From NCBI RefSeq assembly GCF_000717245.1, contig NZ_JNYQ01000011.1, positions 186,001 through 250,000 on the forward strand: a stretch of DNA of 64,000 nucleotides, written 5' to 3'. Below the pieces are notes generated by a model. The model saw only the letters and a program-made list of their open reading frames with translations. It had not been told where the DNA came from and made no database searches. Numbering within the stretch: position 1 is the first letter of the stretch; the number at the start of each line of letters is the position of its first letter. The position numbers and the translations under genes were made by a program. Below are positions 35,901 to 47,900 of the stretch, piece by piece. Source of the DNA: Kitasatospora papulosa. Lineage in GTDB: Bacteria; Actinomycetota; Actinomycetes; Streptomycetales; Streptomycetaceae.

Positions 35901-38900
35901 CGACGGCACGACGGCCGCGCCGACTCCCGCCCCCGCGCCGCAGCGGCTCTCCACCGCGGAGGCGGACCAGCTCCTCGACGGCATCCGCCCGCTGCCCAGG
36001 GCGGACTCGGACGGCCGCCGGCTCGTGCGGCAGCTGCTGAGCGCACCGCACGTCGTGCTCAGTGCCGAGGGCGGCCCGCAGCGCCAGCAGCTGATGCAGG
36101 ACACCGCCGACCGCGCGGCGGGCGGCACCTGGCACGTCAGCGCCCCCGGGGCGCCGGTGCGCACCGCGCTGCGACGGGCGATGGCCAACCTCGGTGTGGC
36201 CGGACAACTCGGCCAGTACCTCGGGCCGTTCGGCTCCCGGATCACCGGGCTCACCGGCGCAGGGCCGTTCCGGACGCACTACCTCAAGGCCGCGGTCCGC
36301 GGTGAGCTGGACAACCTGCGGGTCAAGAGCGATCCGAAGCCGGCCAGCCTCGAGACCACCATCGCCAACGACCACCGGGTCGTCGGCAGCACGAGCACCG
36401 GCTCGCGCACCACGCTGGGCGTCCAGGGCGGCTACATGCCGTTGCAGCAGCTCCCCGGCAAGGAGCCGGTCGTCGGCTCGTACTCCTCCGCCCTCCAGTA
36501 CGCCTGGGGCAAGGGCCGCGGCTTCTCGCAGGCCCTGACCCGGGGCCGCAGCACCACCGTGACCTTCGCCGGCCGGATGTACCTGGTGGTCGCCGACGCC
36601 ACGGAGACCGTGGCGGTGCGGGACCGCTGGACGGCCGCGATCGGCACGGTCGGCACCCGTGCCGGGGGCCGCGTCAGCTCCGCCGCCGGGAAGGTGTCCG
36701 AGAGGCTCGGACGCGGCCTGGCGCCGCGCCGGGCCGCCGCCGCGCTCCAGCGGATCCGCGACGCGGTGATGTTCCACCTGCCGATGCAGGACGCCATCGA
36801 GGCGGGACTGGCCCCCGACGGGCTGGGCAACACCACCCCGAAGAACCTCGGCGGCGGCTACCGGGTGCCGGCCTTCCTGCGGAACCGGCGGTTCCCGACC
36901 CACCCCAGCGGCCAGCTCGACGCGAGCCGGGCCGCACAGGTGCTGCTGCCGCGCCTGCAGAAGATCGGCGTGCCCTCGCACGACCGCGAACAGGTCCTGC
37001 AGCGGCTCTCACCGGACTTCCTGCGCGCCCACCTGCACGAGCTGACCACCGAAGGGATGACTCTGCCGGTCCGCTACCGCGCCTGGACCAGCCCGCACCT
37101 GCTGCCGGTCGGGGGAAGCCCCGGTCAGGTCCGGTTCAAACTGACACCGATCACCACGACGGTGCAGCGGCTGCGTACGGGGTTCGAGCTGGAGGACTAC
37201 CGCAACATCTCCCGTGACGACGCGGACAACACCCACCAGGACCGTGGCGCCGACCTCACGCTGTCCGCCGGTGAGCGCGCGGCGGACAACGGGGTGCTCA
37301 TCGCCAACCCCTCGCTCCAGGGAACGGCGGCCAAGCAGCGGGGGAGCACCCGGACCGAGACCGTGGGCACCACCTCGATGCCGAACATCGCCACCACGCA
37401 GGCGCACGCGGAGATCGTCACCGGCTACACCCTGACCGTCACCATGACGGACGCGGCCGGTGACCCGCTCGCCCCGCGTGCGGTCGCCCAGGTCGGCACC
37501 CTCAACGAGATCGCACCGGCGAGCCTGCTCACCCCGGTGGGCGACGGCGACGACGGCGCGGTCACCGAACAGGACGTGCCCGCACCGGACCGGTCGGTCC
37601 GCCTGCTGACGGCCGAACAGTCCCGGCCGGACGGCATCGCCGCCTGGCGTACCTCCGACGACGGCGCGAGCGGTCCCGACCCCGACATCCTGCCCTTCGA
37701 CGACCGGATCGGCTCCGGCATCCTCGCCGTCGACATGCGCGGTGCGACCGGGGTGCACGACGCGCTGACCCTCGCCACCGCACGCGCCGACGGCCTGGGC
37801 GACACCGACCTCGGCAGCCGGCACTCCGGCAACGTCCTCGCCTCACGCGTGCGCATGGCCCGCCACACCCCGCTCACCGGCCTCGGCACGGCGCCCGCGC
37901 AGGCCCAGGCGGAGGCCACCTCCCAGGGCGGACTGACCGCCGGGTTCCGCGAGGCGCTCGGCGAGGGCGGCTCCCAGCTGCCCGCGCAGTCCTCCGCCCG
38001 CCTGCTGGGCCAGTCCCACACCGCCGACTCCCGCCTCTACGCGAAGATGCACCGCCGCGGCGCGCGGCTCCTCGCCGTGGAGAACAAGCCCCGCATGGAG
38101 GCCATGCAGCGGGCCAAGACCTCCGACGCGCTCGAGGCCGGCATCACCGACAACGTCGAAGGCGTGGCGGGCACCGCGCCGCTGGCCGGCAACAGCAACG
38201 CGGGTGTGACCAACCCCGGTGGTGCGGTACCGATCGGCGGCTCGAACGACGGCACCGCGCTGAAGGGCGCCACGGACACCACGCTCGGCACCCACGTCAA
38301 GGTCGTCACCGACCGCAGCATGCTGTTCGCGGTGCCGGTGACCTGGCTGGCGGTGGCCGAGGTGGACCACCGGATCACCGACAGCCGCCCGTTCCGCGCC
38401 CTCGGAGCGGCCCGGCGGGGACCGCGAGCCGCCGAGGCCGAGACCACCGCGCTGATCTGGCTGCGTGAGGACATCGCACGCGACTACGGCCTTCTGGACG
38501 ACAGCTCGTTCCCGGCCGAGGCGAGCGCCGCCTGGGACGACATGGCCAAGGCGGCCGCCGACCTCGCCACGGCGGAGAAGGAGTACTACGACGCACGCGC
38601 GCGGGCCCGGGAGGCCTGGCTCTCCCTGAGCCCGGCCGAGCGGAGCACGCTCGGCGACCCGCCCCTGACGACCGCGCTGCCGCGGGAGTCGGCACAGTCC
38701 CCGGCCGTCGTCACCTGGCAGGCCGCCCGCGACGACGCACGGCTCTGGGAAGGGCGCATGGGGACGGCCGCCGCGGATCACCACCGGCTGCACCTCGCCG
38801 CCTCCCGGCTCACCTCCCACCACCAGGGCTCGACGTCCGTCCCGGTCGTGGACGCGCCGCAGGAGTACACGGCGCCCGGATGGCGGTCCGAGGCGCCGGA

Positions 38901-41900
38901 GCCGTACGCGATCACCGACGCCACCGACTCCGCCCCGCGCACCCTCACCTCGCCCGACGGCGCCACGGTGCGCGAGGTGCACGACGTGCCGCACGACGGC
39001 GCCTCGTTCTTCCACGCGCTGCTCGCCGTCGCCGAGGCCAGGGGGCAGCTGCCCCGCCTGCTCGGCGGCGATCTCGCCGCCCGCTTCGCCGAGTCCCCCG
39101 GTGACCCGGCGGTCGGCGCCGAGGCGATCCGCGCCGCCCGTGACCGCCTGGCCTGGGCCCTGGGCGAGGACGGCAACCAGGATCTGCTGGACGCCCTCGC
39201 CCTGGACACGGCCGACACCTTCACCCAGGCCGAACTGGACGGCGCGGGCGTGGTGCTGACCCCGGAGCAGCAGGCCGAGTTCGACGCCTTCGGCCGTCTC
39301 CCGCTGACGTTCTGGCCGACGCCCGACCAGCGTGTGGCGCTGGCGACCGCCGCCCTGTCCCGTCCGTTCACGAGCGAGCCGTCCGGCACCGGGCCGACGG
39401 GCGCTCAGGCCCCGCCCGAGCGCCGCGCCGGGGACCACGGCGGCGCCGACCTGCTGCCCGCCCTCGCCGCGCGGGTCCTCGGCACCCCGCTGACCGTGGT
39501 GACCGGTGAGGGCCGCGATCAGCTGTTCCTCCCGCACGGCACCGATCCCGCCGCCGTCGATCCGGCCGCCGACCCGGTGCTCCTCTCCACCGGGGGCTTC
39601 TTCCACGCCGCCCTCCCGCCCGGCTCCCCGGCCCCGTCCACCGGCGCGCTGCCCGCCCCGACGAGTGCCGGGACCTCCGGCACGGACACCACGGCCGGGG
39701 ATCCGCCCGCGCACCGCAGCCACACCACCGCACCCTGGCTGCCGCCCGCCGACAGCAGCGGACCGCGCTACCGCCTCGCACGCGACGGCGTCCTCACCGC
39801 GCCCGACGGGGCCACCTACACCCAGGGCACGCCCACGGGACGCGGCAACGGCTTCTTCGGCGCCCTCTCCACGGCGCTGCGCGACGCCGCAGGACTGCCG
39901 GGCACGGACCGCCAGGTCGCCGCCCGGCTGCGGATGCGCTCCGACATGGTGCCGACCCGCCTCATGCGCCTGGCCGGCCTCCCGGGCGACCCGGCGGAGC
40001 GGGACACGCTGTTCGCGCCCCCGCCCCTCGTACCGCGCAGCGGAGATCCCACGCCGAGCAAGGACGCGCTGGAGGGACGCCTGCGCCGTCACCTCGCCGA
40101 GGCCCCCTGGGGCCCCGGAGCCGACCGGGCCGTCGCCGAGTGGGCCGCCGGAGCGACCGGCGCCACCGTCACCCTCGTCGAGGAGAACGGCACCGCCCAC
40201 ACCTACCCCGGCCCGGCAGGCGACAGCGGCCCACACATCCGGCTCCGCCGCCGTGGCGGCGACTTCGTCCCGCTGGTCCGGCGCACCGCGGCGACCGGCA
40301 CGGGAACCGGGGCCACACCGAAGAAGGGGCCGAAGACCGACGGGACCACGCGGCCCACCACGACGGCACCGGGCACGTCGCCGTCCGTCGTCCCGCCGGT
40401 GGTCACCCACGAGCCGCCGGTCCCGCCGCCGCCGCGCGAACCCGCCCCCGACCCGCTGTCCCCGCCGCCTGCCCCCGAGGGAACGCCGGGTCTGCGGGAC
40501 GCGGAGGAGGCGTACGAGCTGGACACGCTGTCCGGCAGGCCGGGACCCTCGCGGTCCGATGCCGAGGCGCTGGCGCAGTTCCGGTTCACCGACGACACCA
40601 GCGAATCCGAGAGCGAATCCGAGAGCGAGTCCGAGTCGGACTCCGACAGCGAGGACGGCACCACCGGGAGCACCCACGAGGCCTGGCTCGACTCCCTCTT
40701 CGGCCCCGCGGTCCGGGAGGACTACTCTCCCGAGATGCTCGTCGGCACGGCGCTGTCGCTGCGGGAGCTCGCCCGCAGGGCACCGCAGCCGGCCACCGGC
40801 ACCCGCGACCCGCTCCACGACCTCACCAGGCGTGTGCTGAACCTCGGCCCCGGCGTCGCGGTGACCGACCAGCACCTCCTGCTCCTCGGTTCGCTGGCAC
40901 TCGACGCGTCCCCGGCCCAGCTGGCCGACGAGCGCGCCCTCGCCTCGTACCTGCGACGGCACGACGCCGCCCTGGACCCCGGGGCCGCTCTGGTGTCGCA
41001 GGACGCCACCGTGCGCAACTGGACCGGGACCGGGGACCAGGTGCCGCCCCTGGACTCGTACGCGGTGGAGGGGGACGACGGCAGGACCAGCGCCTGGCCC
41101 GCGCCGTGGTCCGAGCCGTACGTGGTCCTCGCCCAGGACAGCGAGGATTCGGTCCTGCTGAACACGCCGCGCGGCACGTTGGCGCTGGACGACCCCGGAG
41201 AGTTCGCCCGGCTCCTCGCACGTGACCCCGCGCGGCCGGCGGGCGCCGACATCGTCCTGGCCTTCCCCCACCAGGACATCGAGGTCCTGGCGCGGCACGT
41301 CGCCGACCTGACCGGTTCCAGGGTCTGGTACTCGGAGCACGCCCCCCGCCCGTCCACCGACTGGCGGACCGGCACCGAGCGCATCACGCTGGGCCCCGTC
41401 GGGGACGACGTCGGCAGGGTGTGGACGTCCGTCCGGCCGGACCGGGACGCGGACGGCTCGGGCGACTTCGACGAGCTCATCGGTCTGTACGAGGACGACT
41501 CCGACCAGGCCGACGGGATCGCGGCACGCCGGCCGGACCCGCTGACCACGACGGACTACGGCGTCGTGGACGACAGCGGCGAGGGCGTACTGTTCCGCAG
41601 GCCCGGGGGGATCCGCGGCAGATGGCAGACCCCGCGGGCACTGAGCGGCACGGAGGACGCCCCCGAGATCGCCATGTCCGTACAGGAGTACAGCGACACG
41701 CTCGTCAGCGACCGGCCCGCCCTGCGGATCTCCCCGGACCGCACGCTCGCCGTCGAGAACGGCGCCTACGGGCAGCAGGTCTTCGCCACAGAGCAAGCCG
41801 TCGCGAACGCCTCCGTGAAGCTGGCACGGGCCGGACTCGCGGTGCGGCTGCGGGCCGATCAGGACCTGAGCATCATCCTGCCGACCCCTGACGGGGGCAG

Positions 41901-44900
41901 CAGGCGGCTGTTCCGTGTCGTCCCCGTCTTCCTGACCGGCTCCGGCGAGTCCACCGAAGAGATCTGCCGGGACTTCGCGGACATGCTGGCCGACGGTGCC
42001 CGCACCTCGCACATGGTCTTCCGTGGTCCGGGGGGCGGACCGGCGGTCACGGCGCCCGTCAACGCCTCCGACGGCGCGGAGGTCACCGGTACCCATCAGC
42101 TCGCCGACTCCCTGAGCCATGTCGCGGACGGCGACATACCGGCGGAATCGGCGGATCCGGCCTGGGCGGCGTCCCTCGCCCGCCGGGACGACCGGCCCAC
42201 CGGCGGCGACGGCGGTCCGCTGCCCGGCCGCGCGTACGGAAGCGCGCTGAGCCTCGACCAGGCGGACGACCCGCGCCGCGACGCCCTGTCGGACGCCGCA
42301 CGCCGGATCGGTGTCAACGAGCACGCGTGGGCCGACATCGGTGAGGGCTACGTCGTCCAGTCCGTCGCGGCGGCCGGGGCGCAGGGCCAGCCGAGCCTGG
42401 AGCAGAACTTCGCCAAGCCGCAGACCGCGGCCGGAGGCGCGCACTTCGGCTACCACTTCGCCACGGTCGTCCTGGCCAGCGAGGACGGCAGCCACCAGAT
42501 CTCCCTGGAGAACCACGCCCGTTCCTCGGTACGCAACCACCGTCACCGCAGAGCGGTCCGGGCGAACCTGGACGCCCTCTCGGTGGACGAGATGCGGGAG
42601 AACGCGGCGTTCCTGCGACAGGAGATCGAGGGGCGGCAGGAGGCCGGGAACGACGAGCACCTCGCGGAGCTGCGCGGCCACCTCGACCTGACCCTGGCCA
42701 TGATCAGGGCCGCCCAGGCCCGGGCGGAGATGCTGGCGGCGCCGGACGGTTCGCCGGAGCGCGCCGCGGCCGAGCGCACGCTGGAGGCGGCCACCCGGGC
42801 GGCCGCGACGCGCGTCGGACAGCTCGAAGCGGTCATCCCGGGCAAGCGGCAGTGGTACATGCGGATGTACGCGCAGCGTCCGGGCGAGTCCGCCCACGAC
42901 ACCAACGCGGAACTGCTGTCCGACCAGCCCTCCGCCGAGGCCAACCCGTTCACCGCCGTCGTGCTCCGCGGACAGCTGGCGCTGCCGGTCTCCGTCACCT
43001 TCGCCAAGGACGCGCACCAGACGCCCGAGAGCGCGAAGCACCCCGTCCGGCACCTCGCCAAGGTGGTGGCCAGGGCGGGGCTGTGGAACGCCGCGAACGG
43101 GCTGCCGCTGCCGGACGTCACGATCAGCGGGACACGCGGCGGGCGCCTGTTCGGCCGGGATCTCACCAGGACACGTGCCGAGGCGGTCGCGGCCTCCTTC
43201 CGGCAGGAGCTCGCCGACGCTCTCGCGGCTCACCAGGAGGGAGCCCTGCAACCGCACCTCACCGCGGACGACTTCACCGTGGAACCCGTCGCGGTGCGCG
43301 GCCGCCGGCCCTCAACCGGCGACGCGGCCACCACCACCGTCGACATCACGGTCGACGACCACCGCGGCGGGCCCAGGGAGGTCGCCACCCGCGGTCTCCG
43401 GACGCGCCTGCCGGGCGGCTCGCGCGACGACGACGCCGACCCGGTGGCGGAGCAGTGGCCCATCGGCCGCACGGTCACCATCGGGCGTCCCCGTTACGGG
43501 GTCGACCCGCGCTTCATCGTGTCCGCCGCCGACGTGCCCGCCGCGCCCTCCGCCGGCGTACCCGCGGACACCGGGAAGGGCAAGGGGCCGGCCGCCCAGG
43601 ACACGGACGACGCGACGGCCCCGGCGGGCCCCCGGCCGAACCGGTGGTTCACGTACACGCGTGACGCCGAGTCCCGCCTCGAGCCCTTCCGCTACGAGGT
43701 CGCCGACACCGGCCACATCCGGCTCCCCGGAGGCGAAGAGGTACCGCCGACCGGATGGGTCAGGTTCGGTCACGACTTCGTCCACGCGACGGGCCTGATC
43801 CTGCGGGGCGACAGCGGCTGGATCGGCCGCGTGGACAACATGGACACGCTCTCGCTCTTCATGGCGGACATGGACCAGGAGCCCACGCCCCACCGGGTCG
43901 TCGCGGACGACTCGGCCCTGTACCTGGTCCCGGAAGCCGACGATGTGTCGGCGCTGCGCATCCCGCTGCGGGAGACCGCCGACGCCACGCCTCCCGGGCC
44001 GCCGCCGTCCGAACCGCCCCGTGCCCGCCTCGACGACCGGCCGCGCGTCGTCGTGCGGTCGGCCTTCGACGTGCGGCGCTTCACGCACGCCGGTGAGACC
44101 GTCACCGACCTGACCGTGCGGCTCGCCCTGCGTCCCGGGGACGGAGAGGCGGACACGGACGCCGTCCTGGCGCGGGTGCTCCAGGGCGTGGAGGAGTTCT
44201 ACAACCGGCCTGGGCACAAACTTCCCGACGGGGACCGGTTGCACGTCACCGTCGAGCCGGTCCGGCCGGACGAGAACCCCCACCTGACGGTCGATCTCGT
44301 GGGCCGTGACCAGCGGATGAACCAGCGGGCGTGGTGGGCCGACGCGGACCCGGCGGAGTTCGCGCACGAACTCGCGCACCAGCTGTTCCTGCGGGACGAG
44401 ACGCGCGACGCGAGCAACCCCGGGCGGCTCCACGCGCCGGGCAGCCTGCTCGGCCCGTTCCGGGAGCAGGCCCCCGACGGCCTCGCGCAGACCGGCCTGC
44501 GCCCGCGCCACCTCCAGCTGTGGGCCGCGGTGGCCGGGAACATCGATGTGCACACCTCGCCGGAGGGGACGAGCTGGGACGACGCGCGCACGGGCGCACC
44601 GGCGGAGAGCCGGGAGCCCGTGTGGGTCGACCCGGTGTCGCTCCCCGACGCCTCGCCGCAGTCCGGTCCGGACGGCGCGGTGCCGCCTCCGCTGCCCCCC
44701 GGACGCGACCTCTCCCCGCTCGCGGAGGAGTCCGAGGACTCCGATTCCGACTCCGACGACGAGGCGGCCGATCCAGGCTGGCTGGACACCGTGTTCGGCC
44801 CGCACCGGGGGAACATCCCGCGTGCCCGGCTCCGGGAGACCTCCGAGGCGCTGCTCGACCTGGTCCGGGAGGAGGCGGCCGCACACCCGACGTCGCGTGA

Positions 44901-47900
44901 GCTGCGCCACGGCCTGAACCGCGTCACCCGTCAGGTCCTGCACATGGCCGCCGGGGCCAGGCCGGGCCCCGCGGACTTCCTGCTGCTCGGTTCGCTGGCG
45001 CTCGACGCCTCCTCCGACGACCTCGCGAGCACCGAGCAGCTCGCGCTCTACTTCCTCGAGCGGCAGATCGAGACCGGCCGCGGCGCCATGGACGAGGGCA
45101 CGCTGCTGCGCGACGACGACGGGACCGTCGTCGGGCGTGACTTCACCGGACGGGGGCTGCCCGCCCCCGAGCCCGCCTCCTACGCCGTGCGGGGCCGGGG
45201 CCGGGTCATCCCGCGTCCCGCCCCGTGGCGGAACCCGTACATGGTCGTGGCCAGGGCGGCCGGTCACGCCGTCGAGGTCACCATGCCGGGGCGTACCTTC
45301 CGGGTGGACAGCGCCGACGAGCTGGCCATGCTCATCTCTTACGACTCCCGGCGGCCCCGCGGCGCCGACATCGTCCTGGCGCTGCCCCCGGAGTACGCCG
45401 TGACCGTCGCCCTCCTGGTCACGGGGACGACCGGCCGCCGCGTCTGGTATCCCGAGGCACCGGTCGACGTCGCCACGCACCCGACCGCCGGGACGCGCCA
45501 CCTCATGCTGGACCTGAACGACGGCAACACCGGGGCCGGCTGGGCATCGAGCGACCCCGCCGAGGGCGACGGCCTCCCCGGCGCCCGCGACTTCGACAGC
45601 GACACCGACGGCGACCAGGCCCCGGACAGCGACGACGACGGGTCGAGCACCGAGGGGGACGCGGAGTTCGACCGGCTCGCCGACCGGGCCGTCATCGAAC
45701 GGCAGATCGAAGGGCTCCGCCCCAGGCCGCTGACGACGCGTGACTACGGCGTCATCGACAAGCGCGGCACCGGGGTCCTGTTCACCCGGCCGCTCCCGAC
45801 CGCCGTCGGCGAGGTCCGGGCGGGCACCGGCTCCGACGCCCTGGTCCTGCCGCGTCAGGACCAGGAGGCCGTCCCCATGGCCGGCCGGCCGTCGCTGCAC
45901 ATCTCCGAGGACCGCACGCTGGCGATGCCCGCCGGCGACGCGGACACCACCGGCCGCGGCCGCCAGGTGTACGCCACCCGGGCGGCGGTCGCACGCTCCT
46001 CGGCGCGGCTGACCGCGGCAGGGGCCGGCGTCCGGCTGAAGGTCGACGAGTCGGCCGGCGTACTGCTGCCGAAGGAGGACGGTTCCTACGGCGAACCGCT
46101 GTACCGCGTGGAGCCGGAGTTCCTGACGGCTTCCGGCGACTCGGAACACGCCTTCACCCGGAGCTTCGCCCAGATGGTGGCCGGCTCCACGAACGCTCCC
46201 CTGTCCCACATCGCCTTCCGCGGGCCCACCGGCGCCGTCGTCTCCACCGCCCCGGTGAACGGACAGCACAGCCGCGAGGTCACCGGGACGCACCACCTGG
46301 CCCAGGCGCTGACGGAGATCGCCGAGGGCTCGCGCCCCGCCACCGAGGTGACCCCCCGCTGGGCCGCCCGCCAGGCGGGCCGGGACATGCGCTACACCGG
46401 TGGCGTGGTGGGCGCGCCCACGCCGGGCGAGCGCTACGGCCGGGCTCTGAGCTACGAGCCGGACAACGCGCTGCGCACCCCGCTGGCATCGGCCGCGCGG
46501 CGCATCGGCGTCAACGAGTTCGCGTGGGCGGGGGTCGGAGAGGGCTATCTGATCCAGTCCGTCAGCACCACGAACGACGGCGGCGCGCAGCTGTTCACGC
46601 ACAACCACGCCAAGCCCGGCGACCGGGTGGGGCCCCACGCCCCCTACCACTTCGCGCAGGTCGTGCTGGAGAGCGAGAACGGCACCCACCAGATCACGCT
46701 GGAGAACGAGACCCACTCCCGGACCGTGATCTCCCCCGAGGTCCTCGACGACGTCATCGACGAGAACCTCGACCGCTACGGGGAGCACCAGCTCCTCCAG
46801 CTGGCCCGCGGCGCCGAACGGCACGTCGCCGAGGCGCGGGAACGCGGCGCGGACCGCTCGGAGACCGCCGGCCCTGAGGGCTTCGCCCGGGTGGCCAGGG
46901 CCCTTGCCGCCGTCCTCGACGCCGAGCAACTGCCGCCCTTCTTCGACGAGGACCGGCCCGAGCACGCCCTGGCCCTGGCCGAGGTGGAACGGGCCCGCTC
47001 CCGCGCGAGGGAGGCGATCCTGGACGCCGCCCCGGTGATGGACGACAAGGACCTCTGGTCCTTCCGTGCGTACAGCAAGCGGCCCGGTGAGTCCGCGCAC
47101 GAGGTCAACGCGGCACTGCTGTCGGACGCCCCGCCCGCGGTGGCCAATCCGCTGACGACGGTGGTGCTGCACGGCCACGCGCCGCGCTGGCACCAGCAGG
47201 CGATCCACTTCGACGAAGGGGACCACGGCGTCCCCGCCGACGCGGACGGCACGATCGACGGCCTGGCGCAGTCACTGGCGCGCGCGGGACTGTGGAACCG
47301 CGCCCACGGACTGCCCCTGCCCAGGATCACCCTCACCGGGCACGGCAACCGGTCGCAGGCCAGCGGCCAGGACCGGGCGGACGCCGTCGCGAGGGCGCTC
47401 GCGGCCAGGCTGGGCCAGATCCTGACCACCCTTCAGGCGGACACGGACGGACCGCGGGTCGGCGTGAGGGACTTCGGTCTCACCAAGGCCGCCAAGCGGG
47501 TCCGCAGGGCCACCGACCCGGCCCAGGGGCGCGTGGTGACGATCGAGATCGACGACCAGCGGCTCGTCCCGCCGGGTTCGTCGCAGCCGTCGGGGACCAC
47601 CACGCCCGTCAGGGAGAGCGCCGCGTCCGAACGGCCCGCACCCGACCGGACCTCCGGATCCCCGGTCACCGGGCAGGAGACCGGTGAATCGCCGTCCGCC
47701 GGGCCCGAGGAGACCGCCGAGTCCTTGACGGTCCCCACCCCCGAGCGCGGCAGGTCCCGCTCCCGGGGCCGTTCCCCGGTACCCAGCCCGGAGCGCAGGA
47801 ACAGCGACGCGCCCCCGTGGGTCCTGGCACGCATCCGCTACGCCGAGGAGTCCGCCGCCTTCGACCGCCGCCTCGGCGAGTACCTGGCCGAACACGAGGC

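Noticed and set aside
32065..36981. Minus-strand open frame of 1638 codons overlapping the frame junction
   Set aside because: Same reason: low-complexity Arg/Gly/Val composition and antisense to the OTU and beta-rich regions.
40596..40662. Possible simple-sequence repeat as assembly artefact
   Set aside because: The Ser-Glu/Asp run stays in frame and a similar acidic linker occurs before the second unit, so it looks like a genuine linker.
37843..43257. Minus-strand open frame of 1804 codons
   Set aside because: Antisense shadow of the degenerate OTU copies and unit A.
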